Of a stretch of DNA of 9,802 nt, positions 1 through 7,459 are shown in pieces. Position 1 is the stretch's first letter. Each line of letters opens with the position of its first letter. A program made the translations under genes and the position numbers. A model generated the notes under the pieces. That model saw only the letters and a list, made by a program, of their open reading frames with translations. It made no database searches and had not been told where the DNA came from. The DNA is from CAVPRW01 sp046727435 [NCBI: bacterium] (GTDB lineage: Bacteria > Tectomicrobia > Entotheonellia > J063), in assembly GCA_046727435.1 (NCBI GenBank), contig JBKPCR010000323.1:1-9802 (forward strand), given 5' to 3'.

Positions 1-132
1 CAGGCCCGTTATTTCAGCGTCGGGAGAGTCGATCGGGATCAGGTCAGGTCCTACACTAAGCGCAAAGGGATGGAACTTACGGAAGTCGAGAAGTGGTTGG
101 CACCCAATCTTGGCTATGCCCCGGAGGCTTAA
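1..132 (+). CDS. metH: Cobalamin-dependent methionine synthase, C-terminal end (partial)
   Basis: The frame is open from base 1 and ends at TAA (130-132), giving the last 43 residues of a protein whose start lies left of the window. The tail contains [14 protein letters not shown], then KRKGM, then [11 protein letters not shown]. This pattern (K/R-Y-F-x-V-G-x-x-x-x-DQ, RKGM, WL-x-PNLGY) is the usual extreme C-terminus of MetH, in the reactivation domain that binds S-adenosylmethionine. The full enzyme transfers a methyl group from methyltetrahydrofolate to homocysteine through cobalamin in the cytoplasm. The gene converges on the acetyltransferase with only 20 bases between stop codons and no visible hairpin terminator. 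The identification rests on a short tail, but one that is distinctive for the family. Confidence 0.85.
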   Translation, partial: QARYFSVGRVDRDQVRSYTKRKGMELTEVEKWLAPNLGYAPEA

Positions 133-152
133 GCCGCGACCAGCTGACAGTC

Positions 153-638
153 TTACAGGCGTTTCTGTAGGAACCAGTGCCGCACTGTGCCGAGCTCACT
201 GGATATGTCCCCGAAGCCAAACCTTTGGTAGAGTCGCTGCGCGCGGTGGTTATCTTCTCGAACCTCCAGCGTCAGCTTGCAACACCCCAGCTCACGCCCT
301 TTGGCCTCGACCCCTTCCAACAGTAAGCGACCGATTCCCAGCCCCCGATAGTCAGGGATGATAGCGAGATCATGAATATTGATCAGCGGGCGTGCCGCGA
401 AGGTCGAGAAACCTACAAAGCAGACGGCGACGCCGACCGGTGTCGCACCATCGAACGCAAGAAAAACCAAGGATGTCGGATGCTGCCGAAGCCCTGAGAT
501 CAGCCGATCGCTCACCGCCTCGGGGAGGTCTCGTCCATCGCCCATGGGATCGCGGGCATAGGCATTGATGAGCTGTAAGATGGCCGTCTGGTGTTGGCAA
601 TCGTTCAGGTCCGCTTCGATGACCGTGACCTCATACAT
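153..638 (-). CDS. GNAT family N-acetyltransferase
   Basis: This 161-residue protein is of normal length for a single GNAT domain, which transfers acetyl from acetyl-CoA to an amine. Motif A is clear at about residues 88-107: IHDLAIIPDYRGLGIGRLLL, with the pyrophosphate-binding R-G-x-G-x-G/A pattern at R98-GLGIG. Motif B follows at about 121-142: KLTLEVREDN, then AQRLYQRFGF, including the N130 and Tyr common in the family. There is no signal peptide or membrane segment, so it is cytoplasmic. The ATG at 636-638 is preceded by GAGGG (648-652, minus strand) nine bases away. It lies 53 bases downstream of the L,D-transpeptidase on the same strand and is probably in its operon. The substrate cannot be read from the sequence; a small-molecule, antibiotic or protein amine are all possible. 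Confidence 0.85.
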   Translation of the reverse strand: MYEVTVIEADLNDCQHQTAILQLINAYARDPMGDGRDLPEAVSDRLISGLRQHPTSLVFLAFDGATPVGVAVCFVGFSTFAARPLINIHDLAIIPDYRGLGIGRLLLEGVEAKGRELGCCKLTLEVREDNHRAQRLYQRFGFGDISSELGTVRHWFLQKRL

Positions 639-691
639 GTCGGAACACCCTCATGGCGATCGTCTGTGCCCGTCTCTGGCAGCGTACTCGC

Positions 692-2446
692 TCATTCGGC
701 ATCTCGTCCGTCCATGGCCATGGATTCAGGGCTCGGGGGTGGTACCTCAAACACCGGGCGTTTCCGGAAGCGAAAGTCGCCCGACAGGCCCTTCTGCACG
801 AGTTTATCGCGATCGTAGAGGTCATGACCGAAATTGACCTGTCCGTCAGGCCCAACCCAGGCGGTCCAGTAGAGCAGCAACACAGGGACGGGTTCATGCA
901 GAGAGACTGTGCGGGTTTTCCCCGACTCGATGACCTTGCGGATCGACTTCCGGTTCCATTGCACCTCATCGTCCAGCAGCAAGCGGGCGAGCTCCAGAGC
1001 GTTTTCGACCCGAATGCAGCCGGAGCTGAAGGCACGCTCAGTGCGGTCGAACAGTTTCTGCTTGGGCGTATCATGCAGAAAGACGGCATGGTCATTGGGG
1101 AAAATGAATTTGACCCGCCCGAGGGCATTCCGCGGCCCGGGATCCTGCCGTAACAAATAAGGAGAATAGCTGGCGGAGTAACGCGACCAATCGATCTGCC
1201 AGGGCTCGACAGCTCTCCCGGCACGATCGATGACCTTTAGCCCTTTGCGCTGGACATAGCTAGGGTCCTGTTTCAGGAATGGCAGATAGTCCTGAGCCAG
1301 AATCGTCGGAGGCACTGTCCAGGTAGGATTGAACACCAGGTAGGTCATCTCGGCCTTGAAGCTCGGTGTCTGGCGAAGGGGTCGTCCTACCTGTGCGCGC
1401 CCTTGCCATACCATCTGACCCTCCTTGACATAGTAGGAATGATACCCGGCTACGTTCACCACAATGAATGTGCTCTCGAGATTGTGGAGCATCCACCGTC
1501 CCCGTTCCAGGTTCACGCGTAATTGCTGGATACGCTCTTCGATTGGCACGTTGAGGGCCGCCAGAGTTTCGCGGCCAAGGGCGCCATCGGCGGCGAGTCC
1601 ATGGCGCCGCTGAAAGGTTTTAACGGCCTCGACTAGGGCGCCGTCAAAGGCCTGTGAGTGGTCGACGGACCGTGGCGCGAGGTCGCCGGTGAGGCTAAGT
1701 CGTCGACGCAGCGTCGGTATACGCTCGTCATGCATCCCCGGCTTCAGGGACGGCCCCGACGAAATCTGTGGCCACCCCCCTGCAGCCTTAATGGCGCGAT
1801 ACATTGCCAGTGCCGCCTTCAGTTCGGTGTAAAACGCGTGTTTGGGTTTCTCATGGTCAATGGCCTGATAGAGCGATTCGGAGTCGAGTGCCTGTTGGAT
1901 GGTGACAGCATGATCCAAGCCAATGATTTCTCTGGACATATTCCAGCTCGGGTCTAACCGCTCGGGGTCGACCTTGCCAAACATGAGATGATAACTCAGA
2001 CGAACCAGGGCATCGGTGAGCAGAATGTCGAAGTCGGCCAGCATGGCTGGCGTGGGCGTCGGACTCGCCTCTAACCCTCGCCGGAGCCGCTCAAGTGCAG
2101 CGAGATGATAATCTCGTGGGTCGAGACCATCCGCCTCACTCTCTCTGATAGCACGAAACAAGTCCTCGATCGAGGTGTGCTTCACCCAGGCGAGTTGGAA
2201 CTCCCGTCGCTCGTAGAAGTCCGGCACCACGATGCTCGAGGTGACAGACGCGTCATCGATCTTCAAGCTCTTGAAAAGTCTAAGCTGCTCGACCTTCTCT
2301 CGGATGATCTCCTGGCTGTGATCGATCTCTGCCGCGGCAATGCTCAAGCCAAGTGCCAGGAGAGCTACGACGCCGCCGAGGAGGTAAAGAGGACGACCCA
2401 GGCGGAATCCATGATCTCCCTGGTTGCGTGGTTGGTGGACCAACAT
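692..2446 (-). CDS. ldtD: L,D-transpeptidase, YcbB/LdtD type
   Basis: This 584-residue envelope protein is close to the length of E. coli LdtD (about 615). Residues 1-18 are basic and polar, and 19-38 form a hydrophobic segment ending in AAA-E. This is a signal peptide or membrane anchor, placing the enzyme in the periplasm. A helical scaffold region follows (about 75-230), then a peptidoglycan-binding repeat (about 240-299: TLRRRL, AVKTFQRRHGL, ADGALGRETLAALN) and a YkuD catalytic domain (about 324-510). The catalytic motif is intact: H458 in FLHDTPKQKLF, then R471-AFSSGCIRV with Cys477, the only cysteine in the protein. Such enzymes form 3-3 crosslinks in peptidoglycan or attach lipoproteins; size and architecture favour the crosslinking LdtD class. 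The ATG at 2444-2446 has AGAGGT just upstream (2451-2456). A likely promoter lies at 2513-2521. Confidence 0.93.
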   Translation of the reverse strand: MLVHQPRNQGDHGFRLGRPLYLLGGVVALLALGLSIAAAEIDHSQEIIREKVEQLRLFKSLKIDDASVTSSIVVPDFYERREFQLAWVKHTSIEDLFRAIRESEADGLDPRDYHLAALERLRRGLEASPTPTPAMLADFDILLTDALVRLSYHLMFGKVDPERLDPSWNMSREIIGLDHAVTIQQALDSESLYQAIDHEKPKHAFYTELKAALAMYRAIKAAGGWPQISSGPSLKPGMHDERIPTLRRRLSLTGDLAPRSVDHSQAFDGALVEAVKTFQRRHGLAADGALGRETLAALNVPIEERIQQLRVNLERGRWMLHNLESTFIVVNVAGYHSYYVKEGQMVWQGRAQVGRPLRQTPSFKAEMTYLVFNPTWTVPPTILAQDYLPFLKQDPSYVQRKGLKVIDRAGRAVEPWQIDWSRYSASYSPYLLRQDPGPRNALGRVKFIFPNDHAVFLHDTPKQKLFDRTERAFSSGCIRVENALELARLLLDDEVQWNRKSIRKVIESGKTRTVSLHEPVPVLLLYWTAWVGPDGQVNFGHDLYDRDKLVQKGLSGDFRFRKRPVFEVPPPSPESMAMDGRDAE

Positions 2447-2476
2447 GCTGACCTCTATGGTTGCTTATCTGCATGT

Positions 2477-2490
2477 CATAGCTAGCAATG
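2477..2490. repeat. Short imperfect palindrome in the L,D-transpeptidase leader
   Basis: CATAGCTAGCAATG is symmetrical at 12 of 14 positions around the GCTAGC core. It lies between the proposed -10 (2513-2521) and the ldtD start codon, about 15-30 bases into the presumed transcript. It could be a repressor operator or simply chance symmetry; nothing else supports a function. Confidence 0.25.
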
Positions 2491-2512
2491 TTCAACGAGA
2501 CTCTATTCTATC

Positions 2513-2521
2513 ATTATATCA
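2513..2521 (-). promoter_or_regulatory. Extended -10 promoter for the L,D-transpeptidase gene
   Basis: On the minus strand this reads TGATATAAT, a perfect -10 hexamer with the TG of an extended -10. No good -35 hexamer is found 16-18 bases upstream (the region reads CAATAA), which is tolerated by extended -10 promoters. It sits in an unusually AT-rich patch just past the nitroreductase stop codon. It would give a leader of about 60 bases. This suggests that ldtD and the acetyltransferase form a transcription unit separate from the nitroreductase. Confidence 0.55.
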
Positions 2522-2535
2522 TAACACGTCCGGCT

Positions 2536-3144
2536 TTATTGCGGCATGACCAATGGCGAGGTCTTCCCCCACACGCCCTGGAACACAAAGCTCTCGATCG
2601 GCCTGCGGACCCGTGGGGCCAATTCACGTTGTTGGAGATCCTCGGGCAAGATGGTTGGATCCCCGAGGTGACCGAGCACGATCCCCGCTACTGGTTCAAA
2701 ACCATCAGGAACGCCATAGAGCTCACGTACCCGGTCTGGATAGAATCCGGCCATCTGATGCACATACAGTCCGAGGGCCGTCGCTTGGGTGATCAGATTG
2801 GCGACCGCCAGACCGACGTCATGGAAGGCATGGCGATTGGGTTGGCCGTTGGCATCGAACGTGAGCTTGGCGACCGAAACCATGAGGACCGGCGCACGCG
2901 AGGCCCACTGCTGATTGTTCTCGCGGAGGCAACTCAGGAGGCGCGCATGCTCGGCTGCATGCTCCTTGGTAGCGACAATGAAGTACCAGGGCTGTTGATT
3001 GGCCGTGGAAGCTGACCACCGGGCGGCCTCCCAGAGGCTCAGCAGTTTTTCGGGTTCCACTAGGCGATCAGCGAAGGCGCGCGGACTCCAGCGTCGTTTC
3101 AACAACTCCTCGATTGGATAAGTCGTCTCAGCCGGTTTCTCCAT
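2536..3144 (-). CDS. Nitroreductase family FMN-dependent oxidoreductase
   Basis: This is a 202-residue cytoplasmic flavoprotein of the NADH oxidase/nitroreductase superfamily, with normal length for a single domain. The N-terminal phosphate-binding pattern is R17-RWSPRAF. ARWSASTANQQPW (41-53) is the classic flavin- and dimer-contact motif. A C-terminal half, GLYVHQMAGF then PVAGIVLGHLGDP, matches the family, and the protein ends with a basic-proline stretch near R170. Such enzymes reduce nitro groups, quinones or enals with NAD(P)H; the physiological substrate is not evident. The frame extends upstream to 3228, but AAGGAG (3153-3158) lies eight bases before the ATG at 3142-3144. The upstream 28 residues look like non-family sequence, so the shorter start is chosen. 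It lies 120 bases after tkt on the same strand with no convincing promoter or terminator between, so read-through from tkt is plausible. Confidence 0.9.
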   Translation of the reverse strand: MEKPAETTYPIEELLKRRWSPRAFADRLVEPEKLLSLWEAARWSASTANQQPWYFIVATKEHAAEHARLLSCLRENNQQWASRAPVLMVSVAKLTFDANGQPNRHAFHDVGLAVANLITQATALGLYVHQMAGFYPDRVRELYGVPDGFEPVAGIVLGHLGDPTILPEDLQQRELAPRVRRPIESFVFQGVWGKTSPLVMPQ

Positions 3145-3152
3145 CGCGAGCA

Positions 3153-3158
3153 CTCCTT
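3153..3158 (-). promoter_or_regulatory. Ribosome binding site that sets the nitroreductase start
   Basis: AAGGAG on the minus strand, eight bases before the ATG at 3142-3144. It supports the 202-residue form over the 230-residue open frame starting at 3228. Confidence 0.75.
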
Positions 3159-3264
3159 GTGATGTTGTTGCCCATGGAGAGCGATGCATACCCTTGAGCT
3201 CCGGTCTTCGGTAATCTCCACTCCACACGCGAGAAGTAGACGCTCAATATCGGCTTCAGGAATG

Positions 3265-5277
3265 TTAGGTCCTGCCGAGCAGCTTCAATGCCCGGACCAC
3301 CACATGAGGGGCGTTGAATCCAAGTTTGTCCATCACCACCGGCCCTGGCGCGGAAGCCCCGAAACGCGTCAGGCCGATGATGTCTCCCTCCGGCCCGACA
3401 TAGTCACGCCATCCCTGCGGCACTCCTGCCTCAATGGCCAGGCGTTTGCGTACCGTCGGTGGCAGTACCGTCTCCTGATAGGCCTGTGGCTGCTGCTCAA
3501 AGAGCTCCCAGCTCGGCATGCTCACCAAACGCGCCCTGATGCCTTGCTGGGCCAACTGCTCACGGGCTTCAGCAGCCAGGGCCACCTCCGACCCGCTGGC
3601 GATGAGGATGATGTCGGGCATCGCCCCCTCGGTATCGAGCAAGATGTATGCTCCCCGCGCCAGGCCATCAGCGGCGCCCATCTGGGCGCGATCGAAGATC
3701 GGCAGATTCTGTCGGGTGAGGACCAAGGCGACCGGGCCATGCCGCTGGGTGAGGGCCACACGCCAGCCCACCATGGTCTCGTTGGCATCCGCCGGACGGA
3801 TGACTGTGAGGTGAGGTATGGCACGCAGGGCTGCCAGATGCTCGATAGGTTGATGCGTCGGGCCATCTTCTCCAAGACCGAGGCTGTCATGGGTGAAGAC
3901 GTAGATCACCGGCAGCTGCGATAACGCCGCCAGACGAATGGCCGGCCGCATATAGTCGGAGAAGATCAAGAACGTCGCGCCATAGGGAATCACACCCCCA
4001 TGCACGGCTAGGCCATTCAGGGTGGCGCCCATGCCGTGTTCGCGCACGCCGAAGTAGATGTTCCGACCACCACGATTCCGTGGGCTGAATTCGCCCGCCC
4101 CACGCAAGAGTGTATTGTTCGAGGTCGCCAGGTCGGCCGAGCCACCGATCAGGTTGGGGATCGTGGGTGCGAGCGCATTGAGCACACGCCCTGACGCGAC
4201 GCGAGTCGCCATCGTCCCATCCTCAGCTTTGAAGGTCGGCAAACTCGCTTCCCATCCTGGCGGCAACTCACGTCGCAATGTCCGCTGCCATTCGGCCGCC
4301 AGATCGGGATGGGTTGCGGCGTATGATGCAAACCGCGATTGCCACTCCGCTTCCCAGTTTTGACCTCGCTCAACAGCCATGCGGAAATGGGTCAATGCCT
4401 CCTCGGGTAGGTAAAACGGGGGCTCCTGAGGCCAGCCGAAAAACTCCTTGGTGCGCTTCACCTCCTCAGCGCCGAGGGGCGCGCCATGGGCCTCCGCCGT
4501 GTCCTGCTTGCCAGGGCTGCCGTAGGCAATATGGGTGTGCACGATGATTAGCGATGGCTTCGTGCGCTGAGCCTGGGCCGCTTTGAGGGCGGCGTCAATC
4601 GCCGCCACATCGTTGCCGTCGGCGATCTCCTGCACATGCCAGCCGTAGGCGTCGAAGCGCTTGTCCACCTGTTCGGTGAAGGTGAGATCGGTGGAGCCGT
4701 CGATAGAGATGTCGTTGTCATCATAGAGATAGATCAGCTTGCCAAGCTGCAAATGTCCGGCAAGCGACGCCGCCTCCGAGGCCACGCCTTCCATTAGGTC
4801 GCCATCGCTGACAATAGCGTAGGTATAATGATCGACGATGGTATGGGCTGGTCGATTGAAGCGCTCGGCCAGGAAGGCTTCAGCGATGGCCATGCCCACG
4901 CCATTAGCAAATCCCTGCCCTAAGGGCCCTGTGGTCGTCTCTACACCTGGCGTCATGCCATATTCGGGATGCCCCGGCGTGCGACTGCCCCACTGCCGGA
5001 ATTGTTTCAGCTCATCCAACGGCAGGTCGTATCCCGTGAGATGCAGTAGACTGTATAGCAGCATGGAACCATGCCCAGCCGATAACACGAAGCGGTCCCG
5101 ATCCGGCCACTGTGGGGTAGCCGGATTATGCTTCAAGAACCGTGTCCACAGCACATAGGCCAATACCGCCGTGCCCATCGGCATGCCGGGATGGCCGGAT
5201 TTGGCCCTTTCCACCGCGTCCACTGCCAGCATGCGGATGGTATTGATGCACAACTGATCGAGCGTCCTCTGATCCAC
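3265..5277 (-). CDS. tkt: Transketolase
   Basis: This 670-residue thiamine diphosphate enzyme is full length for the family. It moves two-carbon ketol units between sugar phosphates in the non-oxidative pentose phosphate pathway (or the Calvin cycle) in the cytoplasm. The N-terminal diphosphate domain shows [10 protein letters not shown] (H29), AGHGSM (H69), TPGHPE (H103) and the cofactor/Mg motif SDGDLMEG (157-164), ending with DDN (186-188). H264 is in EAHGAP. The pyrimidine domain has VREHGMG with the catalytic Glu413, FTHDS (H463) and signature GEDGPTHQP (469-477). A C-terminal domain follows. No key residue is missing. The start codon is GTG (5275-5277 on the minus strand), preceded ten bases away by a strong AAAGGAGG (5288-5295). 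A sigma70-like promoter lies at 5392-5420. It is transcribed divergently from the ABC-F gene. Confidence 0.97.
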   Translation of the reverse strand: MDQRTLDQLCINTIRMLAVDAVERAKSGHPGMPMGTAVLAYVLWTRFLKHNPATPQWPDRDRFVLSAGHGSMLLYSLLHLTGYDLPLDELKQFRQWGSRTPGHPEYGMTPGVETTTGPLGQGFANGVGMAIAEAFLAERFNRPAHTIVDHYTYAIVSDGDLMEGVASEAASLAGHLQLGKLIYLYDDNDISIDGSTDLTFTEQVDKRFDAYGWHVQEIADGNDVAAIDAALKAAQAQRTKPSLIIVHTHIAYGSPGKQDTAEAHGAPLGAEEVKRTKEFFGWPQEPPFYLPEEALTHFRMAVERGQNWEAEWQSRFASYAATHPDLAAEWQRTLRRELPPGWEASLPTFKAEDGTMATRVASGRVLNALAPTIPNLIGGSADLATSNNTLLRGAGEFSPRNRGGRNIYFGVREHGMGATLNGLAVHGGVIPYGATFLIFSDYMRPAIRLAALSQLPVIYVFTHDSLGLGEDGPTHQPIEHLAALRAIPHLTVIRPADANETMVGWRVALTQRHGPVALVLTRQNLPIFDRAQMGAADGLARGAYILLDTEGAMPDIILIASGSEVALAAEAREQLAQQGIRARLVSMPSWELFEQQPQAYQETVLPPTVRKRLAIEAGVPQGWRDYVGPEGDIIGLTRFGASAPGPVVMDKLGFNAPHVVVRALKLLGRT

Positions 5278-5287
5278 TGCAACCTGC

Positions 5288-5295
5288 CCTCCTTT
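5288..5295 (-). promoter_or_regulatory. Strong Shine-Dalgarno for tkt GTG start
   Basis: AAAGGAGG on the minus strand, ten bases before the GTG start codon. It supports the GTG as the true start, since no nearby ATG fits the family N-terminus. Confidence 0.75.
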
Positions 5296-5330
5296 GCATC
5301 GGTCTGAGGTGAATTAAGCCCGGGCGGCGA

Positions 5331-5391
5331 GGCAGCCACATTGAGGCTTGGCGTGTTCGTGGCCCCCGCCTGCCGCGAACACATGGCTGCC
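5331..5391. repeat. Nested inverted repeat in the tkt leader/promoter region
   Basis: An outer 8-base pair of arms, GGCAGCCA (5331-5338) and TGGCTGCC (5384-5391), encloses an inner 7-base pair, GTGTTCG (5353-5359) and CGAACAC (5376-5382). The inner loop is 16 bases. In the tkt direction the outer first arm begins immediately after the -10 hexamer, so part of it may lie before the transcription start. The inner hairpin would be fully in the transcript. It could be a leader RNA structure or a DNA operator; neither is established. Confidence 0.4.
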
Positions 5392-5420
5392 AATATACGC
5401 ACCTTTCTGGGCAGAGGCAA
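5392..5420 (-). promoter_or_regulatory. Sigma70-like promoter for tkt
   Basis: On the minus strand TTGCCT (5415-5420) and TATATT (5392-5397) are separated by exactly 17 bases. Transcription would start near 5384-5386, giving a leader of about 107 bases before the GTG. It is back to back with the ABC-F promoter, with about 85 bases between the two -35 elements. Confidence 0.55.
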
Positions 5421-5505
5421 ATGCAGGCCGCCATTTCAAAGGCGTACTCTTCCTATCCATGCGATGGTCGAAGACTCGCGCTCCTATACAAACGGCGTTA
5501 GGAGG

Positions 5506-5535
5506 TTGCGAAGGGCACGGGAGACCCCGTATAAT
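5506..5535 (+). promoter_or_regulatory. Sigma70-like promoter for the ABC-F gene, giving a leaderless or near-leaderless mRNA
   Basis: TTGCGA (5506-5511), an 18-base spacer, and a perfect TATAAT (5530-5535). The -10 ends only nine bases before the ATG at 5545. With usual spacing transcription would begin around 5541-5545, leaving zero to four bases of leader. No Shine-Dalgarno sequence occurs within 20 bases of that ATG, which fits leaderless translation. Confidence 0.6.
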
Positions 5536-5544
5536 GGCGAAGCT

Positions 5545-7407
5545 ATGATCCAGATCGAGTCGATTTCAAAAGCATTTGGTCCCCAAGTGGTGTTCGCCCA
5601 GGCCACGGCGTACCTCCAGGCCAAGACGCGTGTCGGCCTGGTGGGTCCTAACGGCTCGGGCAAGACCACACTATTGCGTCTGATCAATGCTGAGGAAACT
5701 CCTGACAGCGGCACCATTCGCATGCCCGGCGGGCTGCGAGTGGGTTATTTGCCGCAGGAGTTGGAGCAGGACCCGAACCTGAGCGTCCTGGAGGCGGTGC
5801 ACCGCGGCCGCTATCCAGAACACGAAGCTAAACGCATACTGGCGGGGCTCGGTTTCACGGAAGGCGACTACGACTGTGCTCTCCTGAGCTTGTCCGGGGG
5901 CTACCGCATGCGCGTAGCGCTGGCGCATCTGTTGCTGACGGCGCCGGACGTGTTGATGCTCGACGAGCCGACCAATCACCTCGATGCCGGGACCCAGGCC
6001 TGGTTTGAGCAGTTTTTGTTGCGATCACGCCAGACGGTGTTGGCGGTCAGCCACGATACCGCCTTCCTGAACCGTATCGTGACACATATCTGGGAAATTC
6101 ACCGCCAGACCATCCGTACGTATACCGGCAACTACGATCGCTACCTCGCCACTCGGCGGGCACGTGAAGAGCAGCTGGAGGCCGCAGCCCAAGCTCAGGA
6201 ACGGGAGATGGCCCGCGTGCAACGCTTTGTCGATCGCTTCCGCGCCAAAGCGACCAAGGCGCGTCAGGTGCAATCCCGCTTGAAGCAGCTCGAGCGTGTC
6301 CAGCAGATCGAGCGGGAGCGTGACCCTAAACGCATTCGGTTCCATTTCCCAAAGCCGGCGCCGAGCGGACGTCTGGTCTTCGACCTCCAAGAGGTGGGCA
6401 AGAGCTACGGGGCCACGACCGTGTACCGTACCCTTGAGTTCCGTGTCGAACGCGGCCAGCGCGTGGCGTTGCTCGGCGAAAACGGCGCCGGCAAGAGCAC
6501 TCTGCTGAAAATCCTGGCCGGCGTGCTTCCGATCGATCACGGTGAGCGCCAGGTCGGGTATGGGGTGAGCCTGCATTATTTTGCCCAGCATCAGGCCGAC
6601 GTCCTGACCCCGGCCCACACGGTGCTCGATTCCTTGCAGGAGGTGGCACCCCACGCCGACCTGCCGTGGCTGCGCGCCGTGGCGGGTACCTTTCTCTTCC
6701 ACGGCGACGACCAGTTCAAGCCAATCGGTGTTCTGAGTGGCGGCGAGCGCAGTCGCGTGGCCCTAGCGCGTATGCTGCTCAATCCAGCCAATACACTCCT
6801 CTTGGATGAGCCAACGAATCATCTCGACCCCGCATCAGTTGATGTGCTCACCGATGCGCTACTGGATTTTCCTGGGACCATCGTCTTCATCTCCCATGAT
6901 CCCATCTTCCTGACACGCATGGCGACGCGCGTGGTGGAGATCGAAGACGGTCGGGCGCTCGACTATCCGGGTGATTACGAGTACTACCTCTGGAAGCAGG
7001 AGCTGGAGCTGGTAGAGGACACGGATGAGGACCCCAAGGAGAACCGGCGGAATGGTCAGCCGCCGGCACGTGTAAAGATCAGCAAACCAATTCCTCAGGA
7101 ATCTGCCCGGCGCGAGCTGGTGAAGGCGTTGAGCCGGGCGGAACGTCGAGTGGTGGAGCTTGAAGCCGCCGTTGCAGGAATGGAAGCACAGATGCGTACA
7201 CGTGATGCGGAACTGGCTAGCGCCGAGCTCTATCAGGATCATGAGCGCTGGCACGCGCTCCACCTCGAACGCCAGCAATGGGACAAGGCGCTCGAGCGCC
7301 TGATGGAAGAATGGGCGCGACAGTCTGAGACCGTAGCCGACAGCTATCGGCAACTCGAATCGTTTGATCAGGCCAATCCCAAAGCGAGCCGCCTGTTCCG
7401 GTCCTGA
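5545..7407 (+). CDS. yheS: ABC-F family ATPase, YheS type
   Basis: This is a 620-residue soluble protein with two ABC domains and no membrane segments, so it is not a transporter. ABC-F proteins bind the ribosomal E site and aid translation. Domain 1: Walker A GPNGSGKT (34-41), signature LSGGYRMRVALA (115-126), Walker B VLMLDEPTNHLD (136-147), switch SHD (169-171). Between the two domains the linker contains YTGNYDRY then RFRAKATKARQVQSRLKQLE, characteristic of the YheS/eukaryotic ABCF3 branch. Domain 2: GENGAGKST (311-319), LSGGERSRVALA (397-408), LLLDEPTNHLD (418-428), SHD (450-452). YFAQHQ (345-350) also matches YheS. A charged C-terminal extension (about 485-620) is predicted coiled coil. 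The frame is open up to 5341, but family proteins begin like MIQIESISKAFG, so the ATG at 5545 is chosen. That ATG follows a TATAAT by nine bases and lacks a Shine-Dalgarno sequence. Confidence 0.93.
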   Translation: MIQIESISKAFGPQVVFAQATAYLQAKTRVGLVGPNGSGKTTLLRLINAEETPDSGTIRMPGGLRVGYLPQELEQDPNLSVLEAVHRGRYPEHEAKRILAGLGFTEGDYDCALLSLSGGYRMRVALAHLLLTAPDVLMLDEPTNHLDAGTQAWFEQFLLRSRQTVLAVSHDTAFLNRIVTHIWEIHRQTIRTYTGNYDRYLATRRAREEQLEAAAQAQEREMARVQRFVDRFRAKATKARQVQSRLKQLERVQQIERERDPKRIRFHFPKPAPSGRLVFDLQEVGKSYGATTVYRTLEFRVERGQRVALLGENGAGKSTLLKILAGVLPIDHGERQVGYGVSLHYFAQHQADVLTPAHTVLDSLQEVAPHADLPWLRAVAGTFLFHGDDQFKPIGVLSGGERSRVALARMLLNPANTLLLDEPTNHLDPASVDVLTDALLDFPGTIVFISHDPIFLTRMATRVVEIEDGRALDYPGDYEYYLWKQELELVEDTDEDPKENRRNGQPPARVKISKPIPQESARRELVKALSRAERRVVELEAAVAGMEAQMRTRDAELASAELYQDHERWHALHLERQQWDKALERLMEEWARQSETVADSYRQLESFDQANPKASRLFRS

Positions 7408-7446
7408 CGCTCAATCGTCCTCCCCCCCTCTTCATCTATCATCAGG

Positions 7447-7452
7447 AAGGAG
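7447..7452 (+). promoter_or_regulatory. Ribosome binding site that sets the acyl-CoA dehydrogenase start
   Basis: AAGGAG lies seven bases before the ATG at 7460. It decides against the longer open frame beginning at 7364, which would overlap the end of the ABC-F gene. Confidence 0.8.
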
Positions 7453-7459
7453 CGGACCG

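Noticed and set aside
133-152. Bidirectional terminator between metH and the acetyltransferase
   Set aside because: Only 20 bases separate the stop codons and no inverted repeat or T tract is present.
653-1153. A 166-codon plus-strand open frame inside the L,D-transpeptidase gene, and a 197-codon minus-strand frame overlapping the same region
   Set aside because: Both are alternative frames of a strong, fully motif-supported gene. Their translations show no recognisable domain and are typical of GC-rich shadow frames.
3145-3264. A separate promoter for the nitroreductase or a terminator after tkt
   Set aside because: The best candidate (TTACCG-18-TATGCA) matches consensus poorly, and no stem followed by a T run was found.
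3184-3924. A 246-codon plus-strand frame antisense to tkt
   Set aside because: It overlies the conserved C-terminal half of transketolase, its product resembles no family, and it lacks a convincing ribosome binding site.
6025-6702. A 225-codon minus-strand frame antisense to the ABC-F gene
   Set aside because: It is the mirror of the linker and second ATPase domain of a clear gene; the protein is low in recognisable motifs.
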